Positions 7,207 to 15,463 of a stretch of 64,000 nt of DNA are shown one piece after another (within the stretch, counting starts at the first letter, position 1; the number at the start of each line of letters is the position of its first letter). The DNA is from Streptomyces changanensis (GTDB lineage: Bacteria > Actinomycetota > Actinomycetes > Streptomycetales > Streptomycetaceae): assembly GCF_024600715.1 (NCBI RefSeq), contig NZ_CP102332.1, positions 2,232,001-2,296,000 of the forward strand, written 5' to 3'. The notes beneath the pieces are model-generated. The model was given only the letters and a program-made list of their open reading frames with translations. It was not told the origin of the DNA and searched no databases. Made by a program: the position numbers and the translations under genes.

Positions 7207-8694
7207 ATGGGCAGGGGAACGACCCCGTCCGCCGCACGGGCCGCGAAGGCCGCGAAGGCCACGCCGGGCGCGGCCGGCAAGGCCGCGGGCCTCGCGCTCG
7301 CGGTGACGTGCGGCGCACAGTTCATGGTCATCATCGACGACACGGTCGTCGCGATGGCGCTGCCGACGATCCGCACCGCACTCGACTTCGAACAGGCGTC
7401 GCTCGCCTGGGTCGTCGACGCGTACATGCTGCTGTTCGGCGGCTTCCTCGTGCTCGGCGGCCGGTGCGCGGACCTCTTCGGCCGCCGCCGGGTCTTCCTC
7501 ACCGGCCTCGCCGTCTTCACGGTGGCGTCGCTCGCCTGCGGGCTCGCCAACAGCTCCGAGATGCTGATCGTGTCGCGCGGCGCCCAGGGCTTCGGCGCGG
7601 CGCTCCTCAGCCCGGCGGCGCTCTCCATCCTCATCACGGTGTTCACCGAGGCGAAGGAGCGGCGCAGGGCGCTGGGGATCTGGGGCGGGCTCACCGGCAT
7701 CTCCGGCGTGTCCGGCGTGCTCCTCGGCGGTGTCATCACCGACATCATCGACTGGCGGTGGGTGTTCTTCATCAACATCCCCGTCGGGATCCTGCTGTTC
7801 GCGCTCGCCATGCGGCCCGCGCTCGCCGACCGCGAGGCGCCGGCGAAGGGCACGTCCACGGACACCACCGGCGCCGTGCTCATCACCTCCGCGCTGCTGC
7901 TCCTGGTGTACACGGTGATCAGCACCAGCCACCGCCCGTGGGGCTCGGCGGCGACGGTCGCCGGCTTCGTCGGCGCGGCCGCGCTGCTGGCCGGGTTCGT
8001 CGTGCGGGAGCTGCGGGCGGAGCAGCCACTGATCCGGCTGGGCATCTTCGCCAACCGGCAGATCGCGGCGGCCAACGTGATGATGCTGCTCGCCGCGTCC
8101 GGCCTGTACGGGATCTTCTTCTTCCTGACGCAGTACATGCAGCTCCTCCAGGGCTGGTCACCGCTGCGGGCCGGTCTGTCGTGGGCGCCGTTCGGCGTGA
8201 CGATGGCGGTGTTCTCCGGCATCGCGATCCAGCTGCTGCCGAAGCTCGGCAGCCGCGTGCTGTGCCTGCTCGGACTGGGCACGGCCACCGTCGGGCTCGG
8301 CCTGCTGCTGGGCGCGCCCGTCAAGGCGTCGTACGCGTCCGACGTCCTGCCCACGCTGCTGCTGTGCGCCGCCGGGTACGGGCTGGCGATGGTGCCGCTC
8401 GTGGTGGCCGCGGTGAGCGGGGTGGCGAAGGCGGACTCCGGAGCGGCCTCCGGCGTCCTGAACACCGGCCAGCAGATCGGCGGGGCCACCGGCCTCGCGG
8501 TGCTGGCCGCGCTGGCCGGCAGCCGGCTCGACGACGAGGTCGCCGCGGGCACGGCGATGCCCGACGCCCTGCTGGCGAGCTTCCACTCGGCGTTCCTCGT
8601 CGGCACCGTGCTCAGCGCCTGCGCCGCGCTGCTGGCGCTGGTCCTGCCCGCGCTGCGCACGGAGTTCGACCCCGAGACGACCTCGGGCGTCTGA
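7207..8694 (+). CDS. MFS drug exporter, DHA2 (14-helix) family
   Basis: A 495-residue integral membrane transporter. It shows the N-terminal DDTVVAMALPTI motif of DHA2 carriers (motif D1), the motif A loop GRCADLFGRRRVF, and motif C GVSGVLLGGVI in helix 5, with hydrophobic segments throughout consistent with about 14 helices. It uses proton-driven antiport to expel amphipathic small molecules. Position inside the cluster suggests export of, and self-protection against, the product. A good CAGGAGAAG precedes ATG 7207. The first 25 residues are Ala/Lys-rich and cytoplasmic. Confidence 0.92.
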   Translation: MGRGTTPSAARAAKAAKATPGAAGKAAGLALAVTCGAQFMVIIDDTVVAMALPTIRTALDFEQASLAWVVDAYMLLFGGFLVLGGRCADLFGRRRVFLTGLAVFTVASLACGLANSSEMLIVSRGAQGFGAALLSPAALSILITVFTEAKERRRALGIWGGLTGISGVSGVLLGGVITDIIDWRWVFFINIPVGILLFALAMRPALADREAPAKGTSTDTTGAVLITSALLLLVYTVISTSHRPWGSAATVAGFVGAAALLAGFVVRELRAEQPLIRLGIFANRQIAAANVMMLLAASGLYGIFFFLTQYMQLLQGWSPLRAGLSWAPFGVTMAVFSGIAIQLLPKLGSRVLCLLGLGTATVGLGLLLGAPVKASYASDVLPTLLLCAAGYGLAMVPLVVAAVSGVAKADSGAASGVLNTGQQIGGATGLAVLAALAGSRLDDEVAAGTAMPDALLASFHSAFLVGTVLSACAALLALVLPALRTEFDPETTSGV

Positions 8695-8705
8695 CCGCCC
8701 CCGGC

Positions 8706-8747
8706 GGGTCCGCCCCGCCGGGTCCGCCCCGCCGGGTCCGCCCCGCC
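8706..8747. repeat. 14-bp tandem repeat, three copies
   Basis: GGGTCCGCCCCGCC is repeated at 8706-8719, 8720-8733 and 8734-8747 in the 98-bp gap between the exporter and desaturase genes. It is self-complementary enough to form alternative GC hairpins and may act as a weak terminator or simply be slippage-derived. Confidence 0.8.
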
Positions 8748-8792
8748 GGGGCGCCGAGTGCAACACACCTAGGAGTGAGGGGAAGAGGGGAT

Positions 8793-9803
8793 ATGGACGG
8801 CAGGGAGCATCGCTGGTACATGCTGATGGTCTCCGTGGTGCCGCTGCTCGCACTCGGCGTCGCCATGGTGCTGGCGTGGAACCGCGTCTTCGGCTGGACC
8901 GACGTGCTGGTGACGGCGATCATGTACGTCATCTCGGGCATCGGCATCTCGACGGGCTACCACCGGCTGCTGACGCACCGCTCGTTCGAGACGTACAAGC
9001 CGATACGGGTGGGGCTCGCGGCGGCCGGGGTGATGGCGGGCCAGGGTCCGCCGATCATCTGGGCGGCCCACCACCGCAAGCACCACCGGGTCGCCGACAA
9101 GGAGGGCGACCCGCACAGCCCCCACCTCGGCTTCGAGCCCGGTTTCAAGGGGGCGCTCGCCGGGATGTGGCACGCCCACCTGGGCTGGCTGTTCAACGTG
9201 CGGCTCAGCTCGGACCCGATCCGCTACTGCCCCGACCTGGTCCGGGAGAAGTCGCTGCGCTGGCTCAGCGAGAACTTCCTGGCCGTGGTCGCCGCGGGCG
9301 TCGTCCTGCCGGGCCTGATCGCCTTCGCGGTGAGCGGGGGCTCCGTGCGGGCACTGCTGACCGGCATCCTCTGGGGCGGCCTGGTCCGCATCTTCCTGAT
9401 CAACCACATGACGTACGCGGTCAACTCGATCGGCCACTACTTCGGCCGGCGCCGCTTCTCCACCACGGACGAGTCCCGCAACGTCGCCTGGCTCGCGATC
9501 CCGTCGTTCGGCGAGGCCTGGCACAACAACCACCACGCCTTCCCCCGGTCCGCCCGGCACGGCATGAAGTGGTACGAGGTCGACATCTCCGCGATCTTCA
9601 TCTGGAGCCTGGAGAAGACCCGTCTGGCGTGGAAGGTCATCCGCATCGACCCCGAGCGCATGACGATGCGCGAGGCCGGCGTCAGCCGGGTCGCCGGCAG
9701 CCGGCTCAGCCAGGAGGAGCTGCTGGTCAGCCAGCAGCGGATCGCCCCCATGGCCGAGCGGTCCCGCGACGGCGGCGACGTCTCCCTCGTGGACGTGGAG
9801 TGA
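8793..9803 (+). CDS. Membrane fatty acid desaturase (acyl-CoA/acyl-ACP type)
   Basis: A 336-residue di-iron membrane desaturase. All three histidine boxes are present: HRLLTH at 57-62, HHRKHH at 93-98 and HNNHH at 244-248. Hydrophobic helices surround them (11-30, about 38-55, and a pair near 165-200). The enzyme uses O2 and reduced electron carrier to insert a double bond in an acyl chain. Enzymes of this fold also act on ACP-bound chains and can make terminal alkynes or alkenes, as JamB does beside a FAAL and an ACP. The same three-gene partnership occurs here, though regiochemistry cannot be read from sequence. GGGAAGAGGGG precedes ATG 8793. Its stop overlaps the FAAL start. Confidence 0.93.
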   Translation: MDGREHRWYMLMVSVVPLLALGVAMVLAWNRVFGWTDVLVTAIMYVISGIGISTGYHRLLTHRSFETYKPIRVGLAAAGVMAGQGPPIIWAAHHRKHHRVADKEGDPHSPHLGFEPGFKGALAGMWHAHLGWLFNVRLSSDPIRYCPDLVREKSLRWLSENFLAVVAAGVVLPGLIAFAVSGGSVRALLTGILWGGLVRIFLINHMTYAVNSIGHYFGRRRFSTTDESRNVAWLAIPSFGEAWHNNHHAFPRSARHGMKWYEVDISAIFIWSLEKTRLAWKVIRIDPERMTMREAGVSRVAGSRLSQEELLVSQQRIAPMAERSRDGGDVSLVDVE

Positions 9804-11452
9804 CCGTGGCGGCCACCGACGCGGGCCTGTGGGAGCTGCTGCTGCGCGACGACGCGCGCGGCACCCTCCACCACTGGGACGGCGACGGCTTCGGCCACCT
9901 GCCGTGGCGCGAGGTCGTCGCCGACGCGCACGGCATGGCGGCGTCCCTGCGCGCCGCCGGGGTCGGGCCGGGCAGCCGGGTCGCCACCGTGCTGACGAAC
10001 TCGGCGCACACGGTCCGCGGTCTGCTCGCCGTGTGGCTGGCGGGCGGCGCCGTCGCCTCCTTCCCGCTGCCGGCGCGTGGCCAGAGCCCGGAGGAGTACG
10101 GGCAGCAGCTGAGCGTGCTCAGCGACCGCCTCGACCCGGTCGCGCTCCTCGTCGACGAGCGGCTGCGGGCCCTGGTCCCGGCCGGACTCGCCACGCGCCT
10201 GCCGGTGCGCACATGGACGTCGCTGTACGGCGGCGGGCGGATCGAGCCGGAGCCGCCCGGCCCGGAGGAGACCGCGTTCATCCAGTACTCGTCCGGCAGC
10301 ACCAGCCTGCCCAAGGGGTGCGAGCTGAGCGTGCGCGCCGTCGGCACCCACCTGCACATGCTGCGGGAGATGTCGGACGGGCGCCCCGGCGAGGAGACCA
10401 TCGCCTCCTGGCTGCCGCTCTCGCACGACATGGGTGTCTTCGGCACGATGCTCCACGCCTGGGCGTTCGACCACGACTTCGTGATGTCGTCACCGGAGCG
10501 CTTCGGCATGGCGCCGCGCAGCTGGTTCCGCGACATGTCCGAGTTCGGCGCGACGATGACGGCCGGCACGAACACCGCCCTGCACCTGGCGACGCGGGCG
10601 CAGGGCCGCACCGCCCTGCCGAAGCCGTTGCGGCTGAAGGTGTTCGTGGTGGGCGCCGAACGCGTCGACTTCGACACCCTGAACGCCGCGGCGGAGACGT
10701 TCCGCTCCTCCGGGCTGGCACCGGAGGCGTTCATGCCCGCGTACGGCATGGCGGAGGCGACGCTCGCCATCGCCAGTTGTCCCCTGGGCGAGCTCCCCTC
10801 GGCCCGCTCCTTCGACGCGGCGGCCCTGCTCGACGACCGGGTCGTTGAGGTGCCGGCGGGCACCCCCGGCGCGACCCGGCTGGTGTCCAACGGCCCGCCG
10901 CTGCCCGGCGTGCGGGTGCGGACCGCCGTACCGGACCGCGTCTCCGAGCTGCTGGTCGCCACACCGAGCCTCGCCAGCGGCTACCACGGGGACCCGCGCC
11001 GCACCGCCGACCGGTTCCGCGGCGGTGAACTGCGCACCGGTGACCTCGGGTTCGTCCACGACGGCGAGGTGTTCTTCGTGGGCCGCGCCGACGACCTGAT
11101 CTCGGTCGGCGGACGGAACGTCCACACCGGGGAGATCGAGTCGGCGATCGAGGACCTCGGCCCGGTCCGCAAGGGCTGCTCGGCGCTGGTCGAGGTGCCC
11201 GGCTCCCCCGTCTCCCGGCTGGTGCTGCTCCTCGAACCGGCCCGCCGCAGCGACGACTTCCGCTCGATCGCCGACCGGGCGGCGACGGTGGCCCTGGAGA
11301 AGTCGGGGATCGCCCTGTCGGAGTGCGTGTTCGTGGAGCGCGGCCACCTGCCGCGCACCCCCAGCGGCAAGATCCAGCGGTTCCGCTGCCGGAGCCTGCT
11401 CGGCCGGGACGACTCCCGGCTGAAGACCATCGCCCGCGTCCGGCTCGACTGA
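9800..11452 (+). CDS. Fatty acyl-AMP ligase (FAAL-like AMP-binding enzyme)
   Basis: A 550-residue adenylate-forming enzyme. The P-loop is YSSGSTSLPKG (163-173). The WLPLSHDMGVFG segment and YGMAEATLAI are characteristic of FAALs, and the C-terminal subdomain contains GGRNVHTGEIE and the catalytic lysine region PSGKIQRF. FAALs activate free fatty acids as acyl-AMP and hand them to an ACP rather than CoA, which fits the ACP encoded at 2687. GTG 9800 is fused to the desaturase stop (GTGA), implying stoichiometric synthesis. A GTG two codons later is possible. This is the likely entry step of the pathway. Confidence 0.9.
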   Translation: MTVAATDAGLWELLLRDDARGTLHHWDGDGFGHLPWREVVADAHGMAASLRAAGVGPGSRVATVLTNSAHTVRGLLAVWLAGGAVASFPLPARGQSPEEYGQQLSVLSDRLDPVALLVDERLRALVPAGLATRLPVRTWTSLYGGGRIEPEPPGPEETAFIQYSSGSTSLPKGCELSVRAVGTHLHMLREMSDGRPGEETIASWLPLSHDMGVFGTMLHAWAFDHDFVMSSPERFGMAPRSWFRDMSEFGATMTAGTNTALHLATRAQGRTALPKPLRLKVFVVGAERVDFDTLNAAAETFRSSGLAPEAFMPAYGMAEATLAIASCPLGELPSARSFDAAALLDDRVVEVPAGTPGATRLVSNGPPLPGVRVRTAVPDRVSELLVATPSLASGYHGDPRRTADRFRGGELRTGDLGFVHDGEVFFVGRADDLISVGGRNVHTGEIESAIEDLGPVRKGCSALVEVPGSPVSRLVLLLEPARRSDDFRSIADRAATVALEKSGIALSECVFVERGHLPRTPSGKIQRFRCRSLLGRDDSRLKTIARVRLD

Positions 11453-11458
11453 TCCGGA

Positions 11459-11497
11459 CGGGCCGGCCGGGCCGCCGCACGCGGCCCGGCCGGCCCG
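11459..11497 (+). terminator. Strong hairpin between FAAL and aminotransferase genes
   Basis: A 17-bp GC stem (11459-11475 with 11481-11497) and a 5-base loop lie 7 bp after the FAAL stop. It splits the rightward gene string and may lower expression of the three downstream genes or mark an mRNA end. Confidence 0.55.
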
Positions 11498-11515
11498 CGA
11501 CAGAGAGGATCCACC

Positions 11516-12613
11516 ATGCCCCAGGGCCCGGTACTGCCACCGGGGTTCTTCGCCGACACCGAGATCCCGGACGGCGGGGACCACCTCCGGCTCCACCTCA
11601 ACGAGAACCCGTACGGCCCGCCGCCCGGCACGGTCGACGCGGTGCGCGACGAGTCCGAGCACCGCCTCAACCGCTACCCGGACGCCGACTGCCGCGAGCT
11701 GCGCGAGGCGCTGGCGGCGCACTTCGGGGTCGGCGCGGACATGGTCGCCGTCGGCAACGGCACCGACGAGATCGTCCTCGTCACGTCCCTGACCTTCCTG
11801 CGCGAGCCGGGCACGTCGATGGTGACCACCGCGACCACCTTCCCCGGGTACGTGATGTCCGCCGCCTCCGTGGGCCGCACCCCGGTCACCGTCCCGCTCG
11901 ACGGCACGCGCCTGCCCGTGGGCGCGCTCGCGGAGCGGCTGGAGGCGGGCGCCGACCTGGCGTTCGTCTGCAACCCGCTCAACCCGACCGGCGCGCTCCT
12001 CGACCGCGCCGAGGTGACCCGGCTGCTCGACGCCGCCGAACGGGGCGGCGGCGTGGTCGTCTTCGACGAGGCGTACATCGACTTCGCCGGGCCCGACCAC
12101 GAGTTCGCGCTGGAGGCGGTCCGCGCGGGCCGCCGGGCGCTCGTGACGCGGACGTTCTCCAAGGCGTGGGGGCTGGCCTCGGTGCGGATGGGCCTCGCGG
12201 TCGGGCCCGCCGAGTTGATCGCGCGGATCTCCGCCACCGCCGGGGCGCTGCCGTTCAACGTCAACCGGCAGGCGCAGCGGGCCGTGCTGCGGGCCCTGGA
12301 GCAGCCCGAGTACCCGGAGCGGGTGCGGGCCGCCAACACCCGGGTGCGCGAGCTCCTCGGCAAGGAGCTGGACGCGCTGGGCCTGGCCCACACCCCGTCG
12401 GCGAGCAACTTCGTGATGGTGGACGTGCCGCCGCCCGGTGACAGCGCCGCCTTCGCGGCGCGGCTCGCGGCGGAGCACCGCGTCTTCGTCCGGGCGCTCG
12501 ACGCGCTCGGCATGCCGGGTCGGCTGCGGATCTCGGTCGGCACGGAGGCCGAGGTGGAGCGCCTGGCCACCGCGCTGAGGGCGGTCCTCGACGCGCCGGC
12601 CGCGACCGGCTGA
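11516..12613 (+). CDS. HisC-like class I/II PLP aminotransferase
   Basis: A 365-residue fold-type I aminotransferase of the histidinol-phosphate aminotransferase family. It has the N-terminal LHLNENPYGPP, NRYPD, CNPLNPTG, the DEAYIDF PLP-contact block, the Schiff-base lysine K216 in TFSKAWGLASVRMG, and the C-terminal arginine in GMPGRLRISVG. It would move an amino group onto a ketone or aldehyde. As it is not with other his genes and sits among lipid enzymes, I infer amination of the acyl-derived carbonyl rather than histidine synthesis. GAGAGGAT precedes ATG 11516. Confidence 0.9.
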   Translation: MPQGPVLPPGFFADTEIPDGGDHLRLHLNENPYGPPPGTVDAVRDESEHRLNRYPDADCRELREALAAHFGVGADMVAVGNGTDEIVLVTSLTFLREPGTSMVTTATTFPGYVMSAASVGRTPVTVPLDGTRLPVGALAERLEAGADLAFVCNPLNPTGALLDRAEVTRLLDAAERGGGVVVFDEAYIDFAGPDHEFALEAVRAGRRALVTRTFSKAWGLASVRMGLAVGPAELIARISATAGALPFNVNRQAQRAVLRALEQPEYPERVRAANTRVRELLGKELDALGLAHTPSASNFVMVDVPPPGDSAAFAARLAAEHRVFVRALDALGMPGRLRISVGTEAEVERLATALRAVLDAPAATG

Positions 12614-12791
12614 GCCCCCCCGGGCGGACCGGGCAGCCCCGGCGGCACCGGCAGGCCCGGCGGTACCGGCACGACAGGCCCGGCAGCCCCGGCAGGCCCT
12701 GCGGACCCGGCACATGCAGCACACCCGGCACACCAGCACACCCGGCACACCCGGCACACCCGCACATCCGGTACAGGGAGCGAGACCAGCC
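12614..12791. repeat. Low-complexity CCCGGCA/ACACCCGGC spacer
   Basis: The 178-bp gap before the acyl-CoA dehydrogenase gene consists of imperfect repeats: first CCCGGC(A/G)G units, then 9-base CACACCCGG/GCACACCCG units at about 12718-12765. No hairpin or promoter boxes stand out. An upstream in-frame ATG at 12714 lies inside the repeats and would give a nonsense Thr/Pro leader. Confidence 0.75.
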
Positions 12792-14642
12792 ATGGGCCAT
12801 TACCAGCCGAACCTGCGGGACGTGGAGTTCACCCTCTTCGAGGTGCTGGGCCGCGCGGACGCCTACGGCCGCGGCGCGTTCGCCGGGACCGACGAGGACA
12901 CGGCCCGGTCCGTGCTGGCCGAGGTCGCACGGCTCGCCACCGGCGAGCTGGCCGACGCGTTCACCGACGGCGACCGCAACCCGCCCGTGTACGACCCGGC
13001 GACCCACACGGTCACCCTCCCCGACCCGCTGAAGCGGGCGTACCGGGCGTGGACGGACGGCGGCTGGCACCTGCTGGACCTGCCCGCGTCGCTGGGCGGC
13101 GCCGAGGTGCCGCCGTCCCTGCGCTGGGCCGTCGCCGAACTGGCCCTCGGCGCCAACCCGGCCGTCTACCTGTACCAGGGCCTCGCCGGCTTCGCGAAGA
13201 TCCTCGACCGGCTCGGCACGCCGTCGCAGCGGCGGCTGGCGCGGCTCATGGTGGAGCACGGGTGGGGCGGCACCATGGTCCTCACCGAACCGGAGGCCGG
13301 CAGCGACGTCGGCGCCTGCCGCACGCGCGCCGTGCCGCAGCCGGACGGGACGTGGCACGTCGAGGGCGTCAAGCGGTTCATCACCTCCGGCGAGCACGAC
13401 CTGTCCGAGAACATCGTGCACTTCGTGCTCGCCCGCCCCGAGGGACACGGGCCGGGCACCAAGGGGCTGTCGCTGTTCCTCGTACCGAAGTTCCTCGTCG
13501 CGGACGAGCGGACCGGCCGGCTCGGCGCCCGCAACGGCGTGCACGCCACCGCCCTGGAGGACAAGATGGGGCTGAAGGCGTCGGCGACCTGCGAGCTGAC
13601 CTTCGGCGCCGACCGGCCCGCGGTGGGGCTGCTGCTCGGCGGGGTGCACGACGGGATCCGGCAGATGTTCCAGGTCATCGAGCAGGCCCGCATGATCGTC
13701 GGCACGAAGTCCGCCGCCACCCTGTCCACCGCCTACCTCAACGCCGCCGCCTACGCCCGTCAGCGCGTCCAGGGCGCCGACCTCGCGTCGGCGGCGGACC
13801 GCGGCGCACCGCGCGTGGCGATCACCCGCCACCCCGACGTGCGCCGCGCGTTGCTGCTGCAGAAGGCGTACGCGGAGGGGCTGCGGGCCCTGGTGCTGTA
13901 CACGGCGACCGTCCAGGACCGGCTGGCCGCCGCCGAGGCCGCCGGCAGGCCCGACCCGGAGGCGAAGGCGCTCAACGACCTGCTCCTGCCGGTGGTCAAG
14001 GGGTACTCCTCCGAGCGCGCCTGCGAACAGCTCTCCCACTGCCTCCAGGTCCTCGGCGGAGCCGGCTACACCCGGGACTTCCCGCTGGAGCAGTACGTCC
14101 GCGACGCGAAGATCGACACCCTCTACGAGGGCACCACCGCGATCCAGGGCCTGGACCTGTACTTTCGCAAGATCGCCCGGGACGGCGGGGCCGCCTTCGG
14201 GGCGCTGCTGGCGGAGGTGGAGAAGACCGCGCTCGACGCCCCGGCGGAGGACGGACTGGCGGAGACCCGCGCGCTGCTCGCCCGCGCCCTGGAGGACGTG
14301 CGGGGCATCGCCGGGACGATGGGCGGGCGGCTGGCGGAGTCCTTCGAGGACCCGACCGCCCTGTACCAGGTGGGCCGCAACACCACACGCCTGCTGATGG
14401 CCGTCGGTGACGTGCTGGTCGGGTGGCTGCTGCTGCGGCAGGCCACCGTCGCCGGGGCGGCCCTGGCACGGCTGCCGGAGGACGGTCTTGGCGCGATCCG
14501 GGCACGCCGGGCCTTCTGCGTGGGCAAGATGGCCACCGCCAGGTTCTTCGCCCAGGAGGTGCTCCCGCTGCTGACCGCCGAACTCTCCGTCGCGCGGCGG
14601 CTGGACACCGTCCTCATGTCCGTGCCGGAGGACGCCTGGTGA
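12792..14642 (+). CDS. Acyl-CoA dehydrogenase family flavoenzyme (FadE5-like, long form)
   Basis: A 616-residue member of the long acyl-CoA dehydrogenase branch with a C-terminal extra helical domain. It has the flavin-contact block MVLTEPEAGSDVG, the substrate/FAD segment FITSGEHDL, and the catalytic base E446 in TLYEGTTAIQ. It abstracts the alpha proton of an acyl thioester and forms the 2,3-double bond. On ACP or CoA substrates here it could supply an enoyl precursor for conjugate addition by the ThDP enzyme. ATG 12792 follows CAGGGAGCGAG. Tambjamine and similar clusters also combine a FAAL, ACP and such a dehydrogenase. Confidence 0.92.
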   Translation: MGHYQPNLRDVEFTLFEVLGRADAYGRGAFAGTDEDTARSVLAEVARLATGELADAFTDGDRNPPVYDPATHTVTLPDPLKRAYRAWTDGGWHLLDLPASLGGAEVPPSLRWAVAELALGANPAVYLYQGLAGFAKILDRLGTPSQRRLARLMVEHGWGGTMVLTEPEAGSDVGACRTRAVPQPDGTWHVEGVKRFITSGEHDLSENIVHFVLARPEGHGPGTKGLSLFLVPKFLVADERTGRLGARNGVHATALEDKMGLKASATCELTFGADRPAVGLLLGGVHDGIRQMFQVIEQARMIVGTKSAATLSTAYLNAAAYARQRVQGADLASAADRGAPRVAITRHPDVRRALLLQKAYAEGLRALVLYTATVQDRLAAAEAAGRPDPEAKALNDLLLPVVKGYSSERACEQLSHCLQVLGGAGYTRDFPLEQYVRDAKIDTLYEGTTAIQGLDLYFRKIARDGGAAFGALLAEVEKTALDAPAEDGLAETRALLARALEDVRGIAGTMGGRLAESFEDPTALYQVGRNTTRLLMAVGDVLVGWLLLRQATVAGAALARLPEDGLGAIRARRAFCVGKMATARFFAQEVLPLLTAELSVARRLDTVLMSVPEDAW

Positions 14643-14706
14643 GGCACGCCGCACCACCCGTGCGCCCCGCACCACCGGGCCACCACCGAAACACCGAGGA
14701 GTACCC

Positions 14707-15348
14707 ATGACCCCGTCGTCCGCCGCTCTCACCCCCGCGCACCAGACCATGCTGCTCGCCCACCGCGCCATGGTGCGCGACCTGGGCCGGGTCGCCCGCT
14801 CCGCCGAGCGCCTGGCGCAGGCCCCCGACGCCGCGCGGGCCGCCGCGCTGCGGGAGTACGTCGACAAGCTGTTCCAGCTGATCGACCACCACCACGAGGG
14901 CGAGGACGAGTTCCTGTGGCCGCGGCTGCGGCGGCTCGGCGCGGACGAGGAGGCCCTCACGCTGATGGCCACCGAGCACGAGGAGCTGTCGAAGCTGCTG
15001 CACGGCTGGCACGAGGTGAGTCGCCGGCTCGGTACGGACGCGGGGGCGGCGGCCGAGCTGGCGCGGCTGTCGGAGGGGGTGCGCGACCACCTGTCGCGGC
15101 ACGCCGGGGACGAGGAGCGGGAGCTGTCCGGGCGGCTGGCGCCGGTGCTGGGCAAGGAGGTGTGGAAGGGCTTCGCGACCCACATGCGCAAGACGGCGCC
15201 GGGGTGGACGCTGAAGTTCATGCCGGCGTGGCTGGCGTCGGTGGCCGGCCCCGGCGAGCGGCGCGGGGTGCCCGCTCCCCCGGTCGCCGCGCTGTTCAGG
15301 GGGTGGCTGGAGAAGCGGCAGCGGGCCGCGTTCGGCGAGGACTACTGA
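14707..15348 (+). CDS. Hemerythrin-like (HHE domain) protein
   Basis: A 213-residue helical protein. It carries histidine/acidic clusters spaced as in hemerythrin-like di-iron sites (HRAMVRD near 20, DHHHEGEDEFLWPRL near 60-75, EHEEL near 95, RDHLSRHAGDEERE near 125). These proteins bind O2, NO or iron. The C-terminal 70 residues (KTAPGWTLKFMPAWLASV) are not recognisable to me. It follows the dehydrogenase gene by 64 bp with GAGGAGTACCC as ribosome site, and the operon hairpin comes right after it. It may support the O2-dependent steps or be a passenger. Confidence 0.85.
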   Translation: MTPSSAALTPAHQTMLLAHRAMVRDLGRVARSAERLAQAPDAARAAALREYVDKLFQLIDHHHEGEDEFLWPRLRRLGADEEALTLMATEHEELSKLLHGWHEVSRRLGTDAGAAAELARLSEGVRDHLSRHAGDEERELSGRLAPVLGKEVWKGFATHMRKTAPGWTLKFMPAWLASVAGPGERRGVPAPPVAALFRGWLEKRQRAAFGEDY

Positions 15349-15355
15349 CGGCGGC

Positions 15356-15383
15356 GGCCCGCTCCCCTGAGCCGGAGCGGGCC
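15356..15383 (+). terminator. Terminal hairpin of the lipid operon
   Basis: GGCCCGCTCC at 15356-15365 pairs with GGAGCGGGCC at 15374-15383 around an 8-base loop, 8 bp after the hemerythrin-like gene. The facing gene on the other strand ends at 15464, so it may also serve that transcript. Confidence 0.65.
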
Positions 15384-15463
15384 CGGCCACGCCCGGCCGG
15401 CCGGCCGGCAGCGGTACCCCGTCGGCGGCGAGCGGGCGGCCCGGCAGCCCGGAGCGGGCCCCG

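Noticed and set aside
11516..12613. Reading the HisC-like gene as histidine biosynthesis
   Set aside because: No other his gene is nearby and it is embedded in the lipid cluster; the family label gives the fold, not the pathway.
12714..12791. Earlier ATG for the acyl-CoA dehydrogenase
   Set aside because: The added 26 residues come from simple repeats, and a proper ribosome site precedes ATG 12792.
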